Shown here piece after piece: positions 14,637 to 22,173 of a DNA stretch of 23,277 bases. Source of the DNA: Dehalococcoidia bacterium (GTDB lineage: Bacteria; Chloroflexota; Dehalococcoidia; UBA2979); contig JASLOV010000319.1 of NCBI GenBank assembly GCA_030745285.1, positions 1 to 23,277 on the forward strand, read 5' to 3'. Under the pieces are notes generated by a model. The model was not told the origin of the DNA, searched no databases, and was given only the letters and a program-made list of their open reading frames with translations. The translations under genes and the position numbers were made by a program. The stretch's first letter is position 1, and each line of letters begins with the position of its first letter.

Positions 14637-15857
14637 ATGACGCCCGACAGACGCAGGCGGATGCGAGCCCCGATCGGGCCGGTGCTCTGTCTGGCCAGCC
14701 TGATTTCGGCCTGCGGGGGAGCCGAACCACCGCCCGACCCGGCCATCGAAGAGGAACCGGCGCCCGTCCTCCGCCAGGACTATTTTCACGCCGAGGACGA
14801 AGCGAGGGCGGAACTGGCGCGCTACGCCGACAGCTACGCCACGCTCGACGAGTGGCGCGCGCGTGCGGCACTGATCCGCAACGGGATCCTGGCCGGCGCC
14901 GGCCTCGACCCGCTGCCTGAGCGGACACCGCTGCAACCGGTCTTCGACGACCGGCGGGAGCACGACGGCTATTCGGTCGAGGAGGTCGCGTTCGAGAGCC
15001 TGCCCGGCGTCTTCGTCACCGGCAGCCTCTATCGCCCGACCGGCGACGGCCCCTTCGCCGGCATCCTCAGCCCGCACGGCCACTGGGAGAACCCCGACGA
15101 CTACGGCCGCTACCGGCCCGACATGCAGAAGCGCGCGGCGACGCTCGCGCGGATGGGCGCGGTGGTCCTGACCTACGACATGGTCGGCTACGGTGAGCTG
15201 CGCGATCTCGGCTGGGTGCACGAGCACCCGAAGACCCTGGCGCTGCAGCTCTGGAACAGTATCCGCGGCGTCGACTTCCTGACCTCGCTCGACGAGGTCG
15301 ACCCCGATCGCCTCGCCGCCACCGGCGCATCGGGCGGCGGCACGCAGACGTTCCTCGCGACCGCGGTCGACGACCGCATCGCCGTATCGGTCCCGGTCGT
15401 CCAGGTCTCGGCGCACTTCTTCGGCGGCTGCGTCGGCGAGAGCGGAATGCCGATCCACGTCAGGCCGACGCACGAGACGAACAACGTCGAGATCGCGGCG
15501 CTGGCCGCGCCCCGGCCGATGTTGCTCGTCTCGGACGGCGACGACTGGACCCAGAACACGCCCGACGTCGAGTTCCCGTACATCCAGAACGTCTACCGGC
15601 TGCACGGAGCCGACGCGTTGGTCGAGAACCTCCACCTGCCCGACGAGGCCCACGACTACGGCCCGTCGAAGCGAAACGGCGCATACGCCTTTCTGGCCGA
15701 GCATCTCGGCCTCTCGCTCGAGGCGGTCACCGCGGCCAACGGTACGATTGACGAGAGTGGCGTCGTGATCGAACCGGAGGCGACGTTGCAGGTTTTCGAT
15801 GCCGACCATCCGGTGCCGGCGCATCTCGTCCGGACGAACGACGACGTGCCCTGGTAG
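14637..15857 (+). CDS. Lipoprotein α/β-hydrolase (acetylxylan-esterase-like)
   Basis: A 406-residue α/β-hydrolase anchored as a lipoprotein: basic N terminus, hydrophobic stretch and lipobox LISAC with Cys26 as the lipidated residue. The hydrolase domain has the oxyanion-side motif LSPHGHW (about 144-150), nucleophile Ser232 in GASGGG, acid Asp302/Asp303 in VSDGDDW and His339 in DEAHDYG. It resembles the large acetylxylan-esterase / prolyl-oligopeptidase-like hydrolases of Acidobacteriota and Planctomycetota; removal of acyl groups from plant or algal polysaccharides is a reasonable inference. The ATG at 14637 has GGAG 8 bp upstream and a TATAAT box before it; a second ATG at 14661 is possible. 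The oxidoreductase gene follows after 23 bp, so the two should be one operon. Confidence 0.88.
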   Translation: MTPDRRRRMRAPIGPVLCLASLISACGGAEPPPDPAIEEEPAPVLRQDYFHAEDEARAELARYADSYATLDEWRARAALIRNGILAGAGLDPLPERTPLQPVFDDRREHDGYSVEEVAFESLPGVFVTGSLYRPTGDGPFAGILSPHGHWENPDDYGRYRPDMQKRAATLARMGAVVLTYDMVGYGELRDLGWVHEHPKTLALQLWNSIRGVDFLTSLDEVDPDRLAATGASGGGTQTFLATAVDDRIAVSVPVVQVSAHFFGGCVGESGMPIHVRPTHETNNVEIAALAAPRPMLLVSDGDDWTQNTPDVEFPYIQNVYRLHGADALVENLHLPDEAHDYGPSKRNGAYAFLAEHLGLSLEAVTAANGTIDESGVVIEPEATLQVFDADHPVPAHLVRTNDDVPW

Positions 15858-15880
15858 ACGCCGGCGGAAGGGAGCCCAAG

Positions 15881-17281
15881 ATGCGCAAGCAGATGCCCAA
15901 GATCGATGACCCGCACGCGCTTTCTCGACGGCAGTTCATCCAAACGGCCGGCGGCGTCGTCTCCGGGTCGCTCCTGGTCGCGCCTGCCGTGTCTCCGGCC
16001 CGCCGAGGCGTGCCACCCGCCCGGCAAGCTCAGGGCCCACGGAAGGGGATCGCACTCGTCGGGACCGGCATCCGCGGAATCGGCATGTGGGGACGCGAGG
16101 TCGCCACCGGCTACCGCGATGCGGTCGAGTACGTCGGCCTCTGCGATATCAATCCGGGCCGCCTGGCGTTCGCCAAGGGGCATATTGGCGTCGACTGTCC
16201 GACGTTCACCGACTTCGATCAGATGCTGGCCGACACCCGGCCCGAGACCGTGATCGTGACGACCGTCGACGCAACCCACGACCAGTTCATCGTCGGGGCG
16301 ATGGAAGCCGGCTGCGACGTCATCACCGAGAAGCCGCTCACGACCGACGAGGTGAAGTGCCAGGCGATCCTCGACGCGCAACAGCGGACCGGCCGCGACG
16401 TCGTCGTCACCCACAACTATCGGTACGTGCCGCGGGCCTCGCGAATGAAGCAGCTCCTGATGGAGAACCGGATCGGCCGGGTGACGTCGGTCGATTTTCA
16501 CTGGTATCTCGACATCTACCACGGCGCCGACTACTTCCGCCGGTGGCACGGCAAGGAACGGTTCTCGGGAACGCTGTTCGTCCACAAGGCCTGTCATCAC
16601 TTCGACCTGCTCAACTGGTGGCTCGATTCCGATCCGGCGCGAGTCTACGCGAACGGCGCGCTCGAATACTACGGATCGAACAACGACTTCCGCCACTCCC
16701 AGTGCCGCGGCTGCCCGCACCGTGAACGCTGCAAGCACTACTGGGACATCACCGAGAACGAGACGCTCACGCAGCTCTACGTCGACAACGAGCAGCACGA
16801 CGGTTACATCCGCGACGGCTGCGTCTGGGACGAAGCGATCGACATCTTCGACAAGATGGGCGCGCAGATCCGCTACGCCAACGGCGTGCAGGTGAGCTAC
16901 TCGTGCACGACCTACTCGCCCTACGAGGGCTACCGGATCGCGTTCAACGGTACGGAGGGACGGTTGGAGGCCTGGATCAAGGAGCGGCAGCCGTGGGAGG
17001 AGGCGCCGGCCGACGAGATCCGTGTGACCGACAACTTCGGCGAAACCGAGCTAATCCGGATCGAGCACGGCAGCGGCGGTCACGGCGGCGGCGACATCCG
17101 GCTGCACGACCGGCTGTTCCGGACGCCGGATGCCCCCGACCCACTGCAGCAGGCTGCCGGCTTCCGCGACGGCGCGATGGCGGTGCTGATCGGTGTGGCC
17201 GCGCGTCAGAGCGCGCGCGGCGGGCAGCCGGTGGAGATCGCCAGCCTCACCTCGCTGGTCCCGCAGGCCGTCCGGCCGTAG
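15881..17281 (+). CDS. Tat-exported Gfo/Idh/MocA family oxidoreductase
   Basis: A 466-residue NAD(P)-dependent oxidoreductase exported by the Tat route (SRRQFIQTAGG, residues 15-25). The Rossmann motif is GTGIRG (61-66), the conserved EKP is at 150-152 (TEKPLTTD), and the second-domain motif KACHHFDLLNWWL (236-248) supplies the usual Asp/His pair. A cysteine set C275-x2-C278-x5-C284 and C314 (CRGCPHRERC ... DGCVWD) forms a probable metal-binding insert seen in a subset of this family. Tat export fits a protein that folds with its nicotinamide cofactor inside the cell. Exported members of this family in related phyla are thought to oxidise sugars or glycosides, for example at C3; that is inference here. 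Ribosome site GGGAG precedes the ATG at 15881. It is the second gene of the pair led by the esterase. Confidence 0.92.
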   Translation: MRKQMPKIDDPHALSRRQFIQTAGGVVSGSLLVAPAVSPARRGVPPARQAQGPRKGIALVGTGIRGIGMWGREVATGYRDAVEYVGLCDINPGRLAFAKGHIGVDCPTFTDFDQMLADTRPETVIVTTVDATHDQFIVGAMEAGCDVITEKPLTTDEVKCQAILDAQQRTGRDVVVTHNYRYVPRASRMKQLLMENRIGRVTSVDFHWYLDIYHGADYFRRWHGKERFSGTLFVHKACHHFDLLNWWLDSDPARVYANGALEYYGSNNDFRHSQCRGCPHRERCKHYWDITENETLTQLYVDNEQHDGYIRDGCVWDEAIDIFDKMGAQIRYANGVQVSYSCTTYSPYEGYRIAFNGTEGRLEAWIKERQPWEEAPADEIRVTDNFGETELIRIEHGSGGHGGGDIRLHDRLFRTPDAPDPLQQAAGFRDGAMAVLIGVAARQSARGGQPVEIASLTSLVPQAVRP

Positions 17282-17292
17282 GCCCGGCGGCC

Positions 17293-17311
17293 GCTAGCGC
17301 GCTAGGCTAGC
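17293..17311. terminator. Short hairpin at the convergent stop codons
   Basis: GCTAGC at 17293-17298 and again at 17306-17311 can pair across a 7-nt loop. It covers the DUF1501 stop codon (17302-17304) and lies 12 bp after the oxidoreductase stop. The site is the only structure in the 20-bp convergent gap. There is no T-tract, so a role in termination is tentative. Confidence 0.35.
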
Positions 17312-18777
17312 AGGTCCTGCACGACGCGCGCCGGCGCCTCGACCCCGGTGAGCTTCGCATCCAGCCCCTGGTACTTGAACGTGAAGCGCTCGTGATCGAT
17401 CCCGAACAGGTGCAGCATCGTCGCCTGGAAGTCGCGGATGTGCACCGGGTTTTCGACGATGTTGTACGAGAACTCGTCGGTTTCGCCGTAGACGACGCCG
17501 CCCTTCACACCACCGCCGGCCATCCAGAGCGAGAAGCAGCGCGGATGGTGATCGCGGCCGTAGTCGGTCGGCGTCAGCCGGCCCTGCGAGTAGATCGTCC
17601 GGCCGAACTCGCCGCCCCAGATGACGAGCGTCTCGTCAAAGAGCCCTCGTTCCTTCAGATCTTGAATGAGCGCCCAGGCCGCGCGGTCGACGTCACGCGC
17701 CTGCGCCGGGAGCACCTCGGGGGCATTGCCGTGGACGTCCCACCCGCGGTGGTAGATCTGGACGAACCGGACCTCGCGTTCGATCAGCCGGCGCGCCATG
17801 AGCGCCGCGTGCTGGAACTTGCCAGGCTGTCTCGCCTCCTCGCCCCAGCGCTCGAAGGTGCTCGCCGGCTCGGTAGCCAGGTCGGCCATCTCGGAGACCG
17901 ACGACTGCATCCGAAACGCCATCTCGTACTGCTGGATCCGCGCCAGCGTCTCCGGACTGCCAAGTTGCTCGTGCTGGATCCGGTTCAACTCACCGAGACC
18001 GTCGAGCATCTCACGCCGGACGTCGCGCGAGACGCCGTTTGGGTCCCGCAGGTAGAGCACCGGATCGGCGCCGGCGCGGAGGCCGACACCGGCGAACTCG
18101 GGCGAGAGGAAGCCGGCGCTCCACATCTTCGCGGAGATCGCCTGCACGTTGGACTTCGGGTGGCTCTTCTCGGCGTTCATCACGACGAAGGCCGGCAGGT
18201 CGCTGTTCATGCTGCCCAGACCGTAGGCGAACCAGGACCCGATGCACGGCTGGCCCGGGATCTGCCGGCCGGTCTGGATGAGCGTAATCGCCGGCTCGTG
18301 ATTGATCGCGTCGGTATGCATCGACCGGACGATCGCGATGTCATCGGCCATCCGCGCCGTGTAGGGCAGCAGCTCGGAGATCCAGGCGCCGCTCTGCCCG
18401 TGCTGGCTGAACTCGAAGACCGACGGCGCGATCGGAAAGCGCGCCTGCCCGGCGGTCATCGTCGTCAGGCGTTGCCCCTGGCGGACCGACTCGGGCAGGT
18501 CCCGGTTGTACCAGTCCTTCAGCGTCGGCTTGTGGTCCAGCAGGTCGACCTGCGGCGGCCCACCCATCATGTGGAGATAGATGCACCGCTTCGCCTTCGG
18601 CGCAAAGTGCGGTACGCCCGCAGGTCCGCCACCCACCACGGCGTCGGTCTGCTGTCCCAGGCCGAACGCATCCTCGGCCAGCAGGCTCGACAGCGCGAGA
18701 CCGCCGACTCCAGTGGCGAGCTTGCCGAAAAATTGCCGCCGGGTCTCAGTCTGGATCGCTTCGTCGATCGGATGCAT
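17302..18777 (-). CDS. Tat-exported DUF1501 protein
   Basis: A 491-residue DUF1501 protein, a family related to alkaline-phosphatase/sulfatase-fold proteins. It begins with ETRRQFFGKLATGVGG (residues 11-26), a twin-arginine signal. Characteristic blocks are IYLHMMGGPPQVDLLDHKP (about 66-84), RSMHTDAINHEPA, a central GSWFAYGLGS, VRFVQIYHRGWDVHGN, LVIWGGEFGRT and DHHPRCFSLWMAGGGVKGG, with His/Asp residues that could bind metal, ending in FKYQGLDAKLTG. The biochemical activity of DUF1501 proteins is not established. The ATG at 18777 has GGAGGGG 8 bp upstream. It starts 28 bp after the large DUF1549/DUF1553 gene; this two-gene pairing is widely conserved in Planctomycetota, Verrucomicrobiota and Acidobacteriota and implies a common extracytoplasmic job. 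Confidence 0.93.
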   Translation of the reverse strand: MHPIDEAIQTETRRQFFGKLATGVGGLALSSLLAEDAFGLGQQTDAVVGGGPAGVPHFAPKAKRCIYLHMMGGPPQVDLLDHKPTLKDWYNRDLPESVRQGQRLTTMTAGQARFPIAPSVFEFSQHGQSGAWISELLPYTARMADDIAIVRSMHTDAINHEPAITLIQTGRQIPGQPCIGSWFAYGLGSMNSDLPAFVVMNAEKSHPKSNVQAISAKMWSAGFLSPEFAGVGLRAGADPVLYLRDPNGVSRDVRREMLDGLGELNRIQHEQLGSPETLARIQQYEMAFRMQSSVSEMADLATEPASTFERWGEEARQPGKFQHAALMARRLIEREVRFVQIYHRGWDVHGNAPEVLPAQARDVDRAAWALIQDLKERGLFDETLVIWGGEFGRTIYSQGRLTPTDYGRDHHPRCFSLWMAGGGVKGGVVYGETDEFSYNIVENPVHIRDFQATMLHLFGIDHERFTFKYQGLDAKLTGVEAPARVVQDLLA

Positions 18778-18805
18778 CGGGTCGCCCCTCCGCGGCCGCC
18801 CGCGG

Positions 18806-21800
18806 CTACTTGTTCAGGACCTCGTCCAAGTTCATGAGCTGGTTGACCACCATTGTCCAGGTGGCCAACTCGTCGGGAGGCAAACCGTCGTCCGGCCGCG
18901 AGTCGCCGACGGCCAGCAGCGCCTCGGCCGCCGCCGTATCCGTCCGATACCCCTCCAGCAGCCGGTCGTGGGTGCGACGCGCGACGGCGCGCTCGGCATC
19001 GACGAAGCCCCGCGCCAGCAGCCGCATCGTGACGTAGTCCAGCCGCGCCTCGAAGCCGAACGCCTCGCGCAGCGCGCGCTGGGCCAGATGGCGCGACGCC
19101 TCCACGAACTGCGGATCGTTCATCGTGACCAGGGCCTGGAGCGGCGTATTGGTCCGTTCGCGGCGCACGGTGGCGTGCTCGCGCGTCGGCGCGTTGAAGA
19201 TCTCCAACGACGCGGGCGGCGCCGACCGTTTCCAGAAGGTGTAGAGGCTGCGGCGATAGAGGCTCGCGCCGGTGTCGGCCTCATAGACCCGCGTGTTGCT
19301 CTGCGGCATCGCGACGCCTGACCAGACACCGGCTGGCTGGTACGGCTTCACGCTCGGGCCGCCAATCGTCCGGACGAGCAAGCCACTGGCCGCCAGCGCG
19401 TAGTCGCGCACCATCTCGGCATCCATCCGGAACCGCGGCCCGCGCGCGAGCAGCCGGTTCTCCGGATCGCGTTCGAGCTTCTCGGCGGTCGCCCGCGACG
19501 ATTGCCGGTAGACCGCGGAGGTGACCAGCATCCGGTAGAACCGCTTGACGTCCCAGCCCGACTCACGGAACTCCACCGCCAGCCAGTCGAGCAGCGCCGG
19601 GTGCGACGGCGGCTCCCCTTGCGCACCAAAGTCCTCGCTGGAGCGAACGAGCCCGGTGCCGAAGATCTGCTGCCAGAAGCGATTCACCGTCACCCGGGTC
19701 ATCAGCGGGTTCTGGGCGTCGACCAGCCACCGCGCCAGGCCGAGACGGTTGCGCGGCAACGACGCGGCCATCGGCGGCAGCGCCGCCGGCACCGTCGGCG
19801 TCACGCGCTCGAGCGGCTGGTCGTACATGCCGCGGTTCAGGATGTGCGCTTCCGGCTCGGCGTCCATCCGCTCCTGCATGACGTGCGTCACGCTGCCGCG
19901 CCGCCGGATCTCCCGGTACTCCAGGTCGAGCGCCTTCGCCTCGGCGACCAGGTCGCGGGTGCGTTCGTCCTCGACGCTGAGGTAGTGGAGCCTCAACGCC
20001 TCGCGCGCGTCGGCATCCAGCGCCGCCGCCTCGATCTCGCGTGCCCGGCTGAGCGTCGGCCAGAGGGAGACGACCCGGGCTTCCTCGACGGTCAGCGCGC
20101 GATCGAAGACGCGCAGGTCGGCGACGGCACCGCCGGTGAAGTGGTTCGCGGTAGGGGCGGCGGTGTCGGTGTCGGCCGCTGGACGGGTCTGGGCTCGACC
20201 GAGGACGATCGGCCGGTCGACCCGGACGCTGCCGGCGATCGCATCGAAAAACTCGCTGCCCTCCTGCTCGATCGCTTCGCCGTTCCGAAAGACGCTCAGG
20301 CCGGCGCGCTCACCCGACCCGTCGTAGCTGAAGACGAGGTGGGTCCACGCACCGGCTTCCAACCGCTTCGTGTTGATCGGCGCGGCCACGATCTCCTCAC
20401 GGCGGCCCTCGTCGATCCGGTCGCCGATCAGGCGCACTGAGACGCCGCGCTCGCCGATCCCGACCCGCCAGCCGCGGCCTCCGTCCTCGGGATCGGACTG
20501 GTCGACGACGACGAAGTTACCGTTCTCCTCCGGGTGGAAGAGCCAGAGCGCCAGCGCGAACGGCGTGTCGCGATCGACCTCCAGCGCCGGCAGCTCCGCC
20601 GACGACTCACCCTCGAACCGGATGGCGCGCAGGCCGTCCGGTCCGTCGCCCACGACCGCCCCGTCACGCAGCACGATCGGGACCGGGCCGTCACGGGTCT
20701 CGACCGCCGGCCCGGCCGGGGCATCGTTCCCGAGCGCCATGGCCAGGAGCTCCGCGGACGGCTGGAGCGGGGCCTCGAGATTGCGGTGGCCGCCGGCCGC
20801 GAGCCACCCGGAGAACGCCGCGTCGATCTCCTCCGCACGCGCGGCCCTGGCCCTCTGGTTCGCCGGCGTCTCGAGGCGCAGCGCCTCCCACCGCGCCCGG
20901 TCGGCCTCGGTCGGCACGACGAGCGTCGGCGGCGGGTCAGCGACGTTGCCGTCCATAACGTACTGCGTCGTGTTCCGGAAGAACGCCGTCATCGCGTAGA
21001 ACTCGGCCTGCGCGATTGGATCGAACTTGTGATCGTGACAGGTGGCGCAGCCGATGGTCAGCCCCAGAAAGACCGTGCCGGTCGTGTCGGCGCGATCCTT
21101 CGCATAGACCGCCTCGTACTCGGCGGTAATCGCCCCGCCCTCGTTCGTCGTGATGTTGTTCCGATGGAACCCGGTCGCGATCAGCTGCGAGAGCGTCGGC
21201 TCCGGCAGCAGATCGCCGGCGAGTTGTTCGACCGTGAACTCGTCGAACGGCTTGTTGTCGTTGAAGGCCTCGATGACCCAGTCACGGTAGGGGTACATCT
21301 CACGGTAGTTGTCGATGTGGATCCCGTGGGTGTCGCCGTAGCGCGCCGCGTCGAGCCAGTAGCGACCGCGATGCTCGCCCCAGTGCGGGGAATCGAGCAG
21401 TCGGGAGACGAGGGTGTCGTAGGCCGCGTCGGACGGATCGTTCAGAAACGCTTCGAGCAACCCCGGATCGGGCGGCAGACCGGTCAGGTCGAGCGCCACG
21501 CGGCGCGCGAGCGTCGGCCGGTCGGCCTCGGGCGCCGACGTGAGCCCGTCGGCGTCGAGTCGCGCCAGGACGAACCGATCGACGGGGGTTCTGATCCAGC
21601 CGTTGTCGGAGACGGCGGGCAACTCGGGACGCTCGGTCGGCGTGAACGCCCAGTGCTGGTCCCACGCCGCACCTTCTTCAATCCAACGGCCGAGTAGCTG
21701 AATCTCCTCATCCGTCAGCGTCTTGTTCGATGCCGCCGGCGGCATCCGCCGCCGCACGTTCTCGTGGGTGATCCGCTGGTAGACAAGGCTCTCGGTCGGG

Positions 21801-22054
21801 TTGCCGGCGGCGACCGCCGGCCCGCTCGGACGAAGGGAGAACGCACCGTCCTCGGTGTCGAGTCGGAGATCGGCGCGCCGTGACTCTGCGTTGGGGCCGT
21901 GGCACTGGAAACAGTTGTCGGAGAGAATCGGCCGGATCTCGCGCTGAAAGTCGACCGGGGCCGGCGAGGCGTCCTGCGCCGCCGCCGGCGACAACCCGAC
22001 CAGGATCGCCGAAACGGTAGCCAGCAGGCCGATCCAGAACCTGGAACTGGGCAT
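18806..22054 (-). CDS. Secreted dihaem PSCyt1 / DUF1549 / LamG / DUF1553 (PSD1) protein
   Basis: A 1082-residue exported multidomain protein. After a signal peptide (residues 1-27) comes a PSCyt1 (planctomycete-type cytochrome c) segment with CFQCH at 48-52 and the axial-ligand candidate Met in RRMPPAAS; then DUF1549 from about 150 (WIRTPVDRFVLARL, LTGLPPDP, RYWLDAARYGDTHG), which ends with a second haem motif CATCH at 336-340 followed by DHKFDPI; a LamG-like jelly roll at about 460-660 (carbohydrate or protein binding); and DUF1553 from about 750 to 1020 (LARWLVDAQNPLMTRVTVNRFWQQIFG, RTNTPLQALVTMNDPQFVEASR). Two c-type haems are expected. The start at 22054 has GGGAG 8 bp upstream and a strong promoter behind it; a further upstream reading is not used. 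Partner of the DUF1501 gene. Proposed role is oxidative attack on polymers outside the cytoplasm, unproven. Confidence 0.93.
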   Translation of the reverse strand: MPSSRFWIGLLATVSAILVGLSPAAAQDASPAPVDFQREIRPILSDNCFQCHGPNAESRRADLRLDTEDGAFSLRPSGPAVAAGNPTESLVYQRITHENVRRRMPPAASNKTLTDEEIQLLGRWIEEGAAWDQHWAFTPTERPELPAVSDNGWIRTPVDRFVLARLDADGLTSAPEADRPTLARRVALDLTGLPPDPGLLEAFLNDPSDAAYDTLVSRLLDSPHWGEHRGRYWLDAARYGDTHGIHIDNYREMYPYRDWVIEAFNDNKPFDEFTVEQLAGDLLPEPTLSQLIATGFHRNNITTNEGGAITAEYEAVYAKDRADTTGTVFLGLTIGCATCHDHKFDPIAQAEFYAMTAFFRNTTQYVMDGNVADPPPTLVVPTEADRARWEALRLETPANQRARAARAEEIDAAFSGWLAAGGHRNLEAPLQPSAELLAMALGNDAPAGPAVETRDGPVPIVLRDGAVVGDGPDGLRAIRFEGESSAELPALEVDRDTPFALALWLFHPEENGNFVVVDQSDPEDGGRGWRVGIGERGVSVRLIGDRIDEGRREEIVAAPINTKRLEAGAWTHLVFSYDGSGERAGLSVFRNGEAIEQEGSEFFDAIAGSVRVDRPIVLGRAQTRPAADTDTAAPTANHFTGGAVADLRVFDRALTVEEARVVSLWPTLSRAREIEAAALDADAREALRLHYLSVEDERTRDLVAEAKALDLEYREIRRRGSVTHVMQERMDAEPEAHILNRGMYDQPLERVTPTVPAALPPMAASLPRNRLGLARWLVDAQNPLMTRVTVNRFWQQIFGTGLVRSSEDFGAQGEPPSHPALLDWLAVEFRESGWDVKRFYRMLVTSAVYRQSSRATAEKLERDPENRLLARGPRFRMDAEMVRDYALAASGLLVRTIGGPSVKPYQPAGVWSGVAMPQSNTRVYEADTGASLYRRSLYTFWKRSAPPASLEIFNAPTREHATVRRERTNTPLQALVTMNDPQFVEASRHLAQRALREAFGFEARLDYVTMRLLARGFVDAERAVARRTHDRLLEGYRTDTAAAEALLAVGDSRPDDGLPPDELATWTMVVNQLMNLDEVLNK

Positions 22055-22086
22055 GGCGTTCACTCCCGACTGCAAGAGGAGGCCCA

Positions 22087-22115
22087 ATTGTAGGCGCTGG
22101 CGCCGCGGGTGACAA
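22087..22115 (-). promoter_or_regulatory. Sigma70-type promoter of the PSD1-DUF1501 operon
   Basis: On the minus strand the -35 box TTGTCA (22115-22110) and -10 box TACAAT (22092-22087) are separated by exactly 17 bp, each matching the consensus at five of six positions. Transcription should begin near 22080, giving a leader of about 26 nt that contains the GGGAG ribosome site before the ATG at 22054. It is the best promoter in the window. The core suggests constitutive or strong expression unless repressed. Confidence 0.75.
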
Positions 22116-22120
22116 ATCGA

Positions 22121-22141
22121 ACCGCTAGCGCCCCCAGCGGT
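22121..22141. promoter_or_regulatory. Inverted repeat in the divergent gap (possible operator)
   Basis: ACCGCT (22121-22126) and AGCGGT (22136-22141) are perfect inverted arms around a 9-bp centre. The site lies directly upstream of the -35 box of the PSD1 promoter and 33 bp before the metallohydrolase start. It could be an operator or a short hairpin in the metallohydrolase leader. A weak plus-strand -10 candidate (TAGACT, 22147-22152) follows it. Confidence 0.25.
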
Positions 22142-22173
22142 CGGGGTAGACTCGCCGGACTGGCGACAGATCG

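Noticed and set aside
17392..18837. Long open plus-strand frame opposite the DUF1501 gene
   Set aside because: Antisense shadow without motifs; it also runs across the DUF1501 start and its ribosome site.
20534..21697. 387-codon open plus-strand frame opposite the DUF1549 region
   Set aside because: Antisense shadow; very Arg-rich, no signal peptide or domain.
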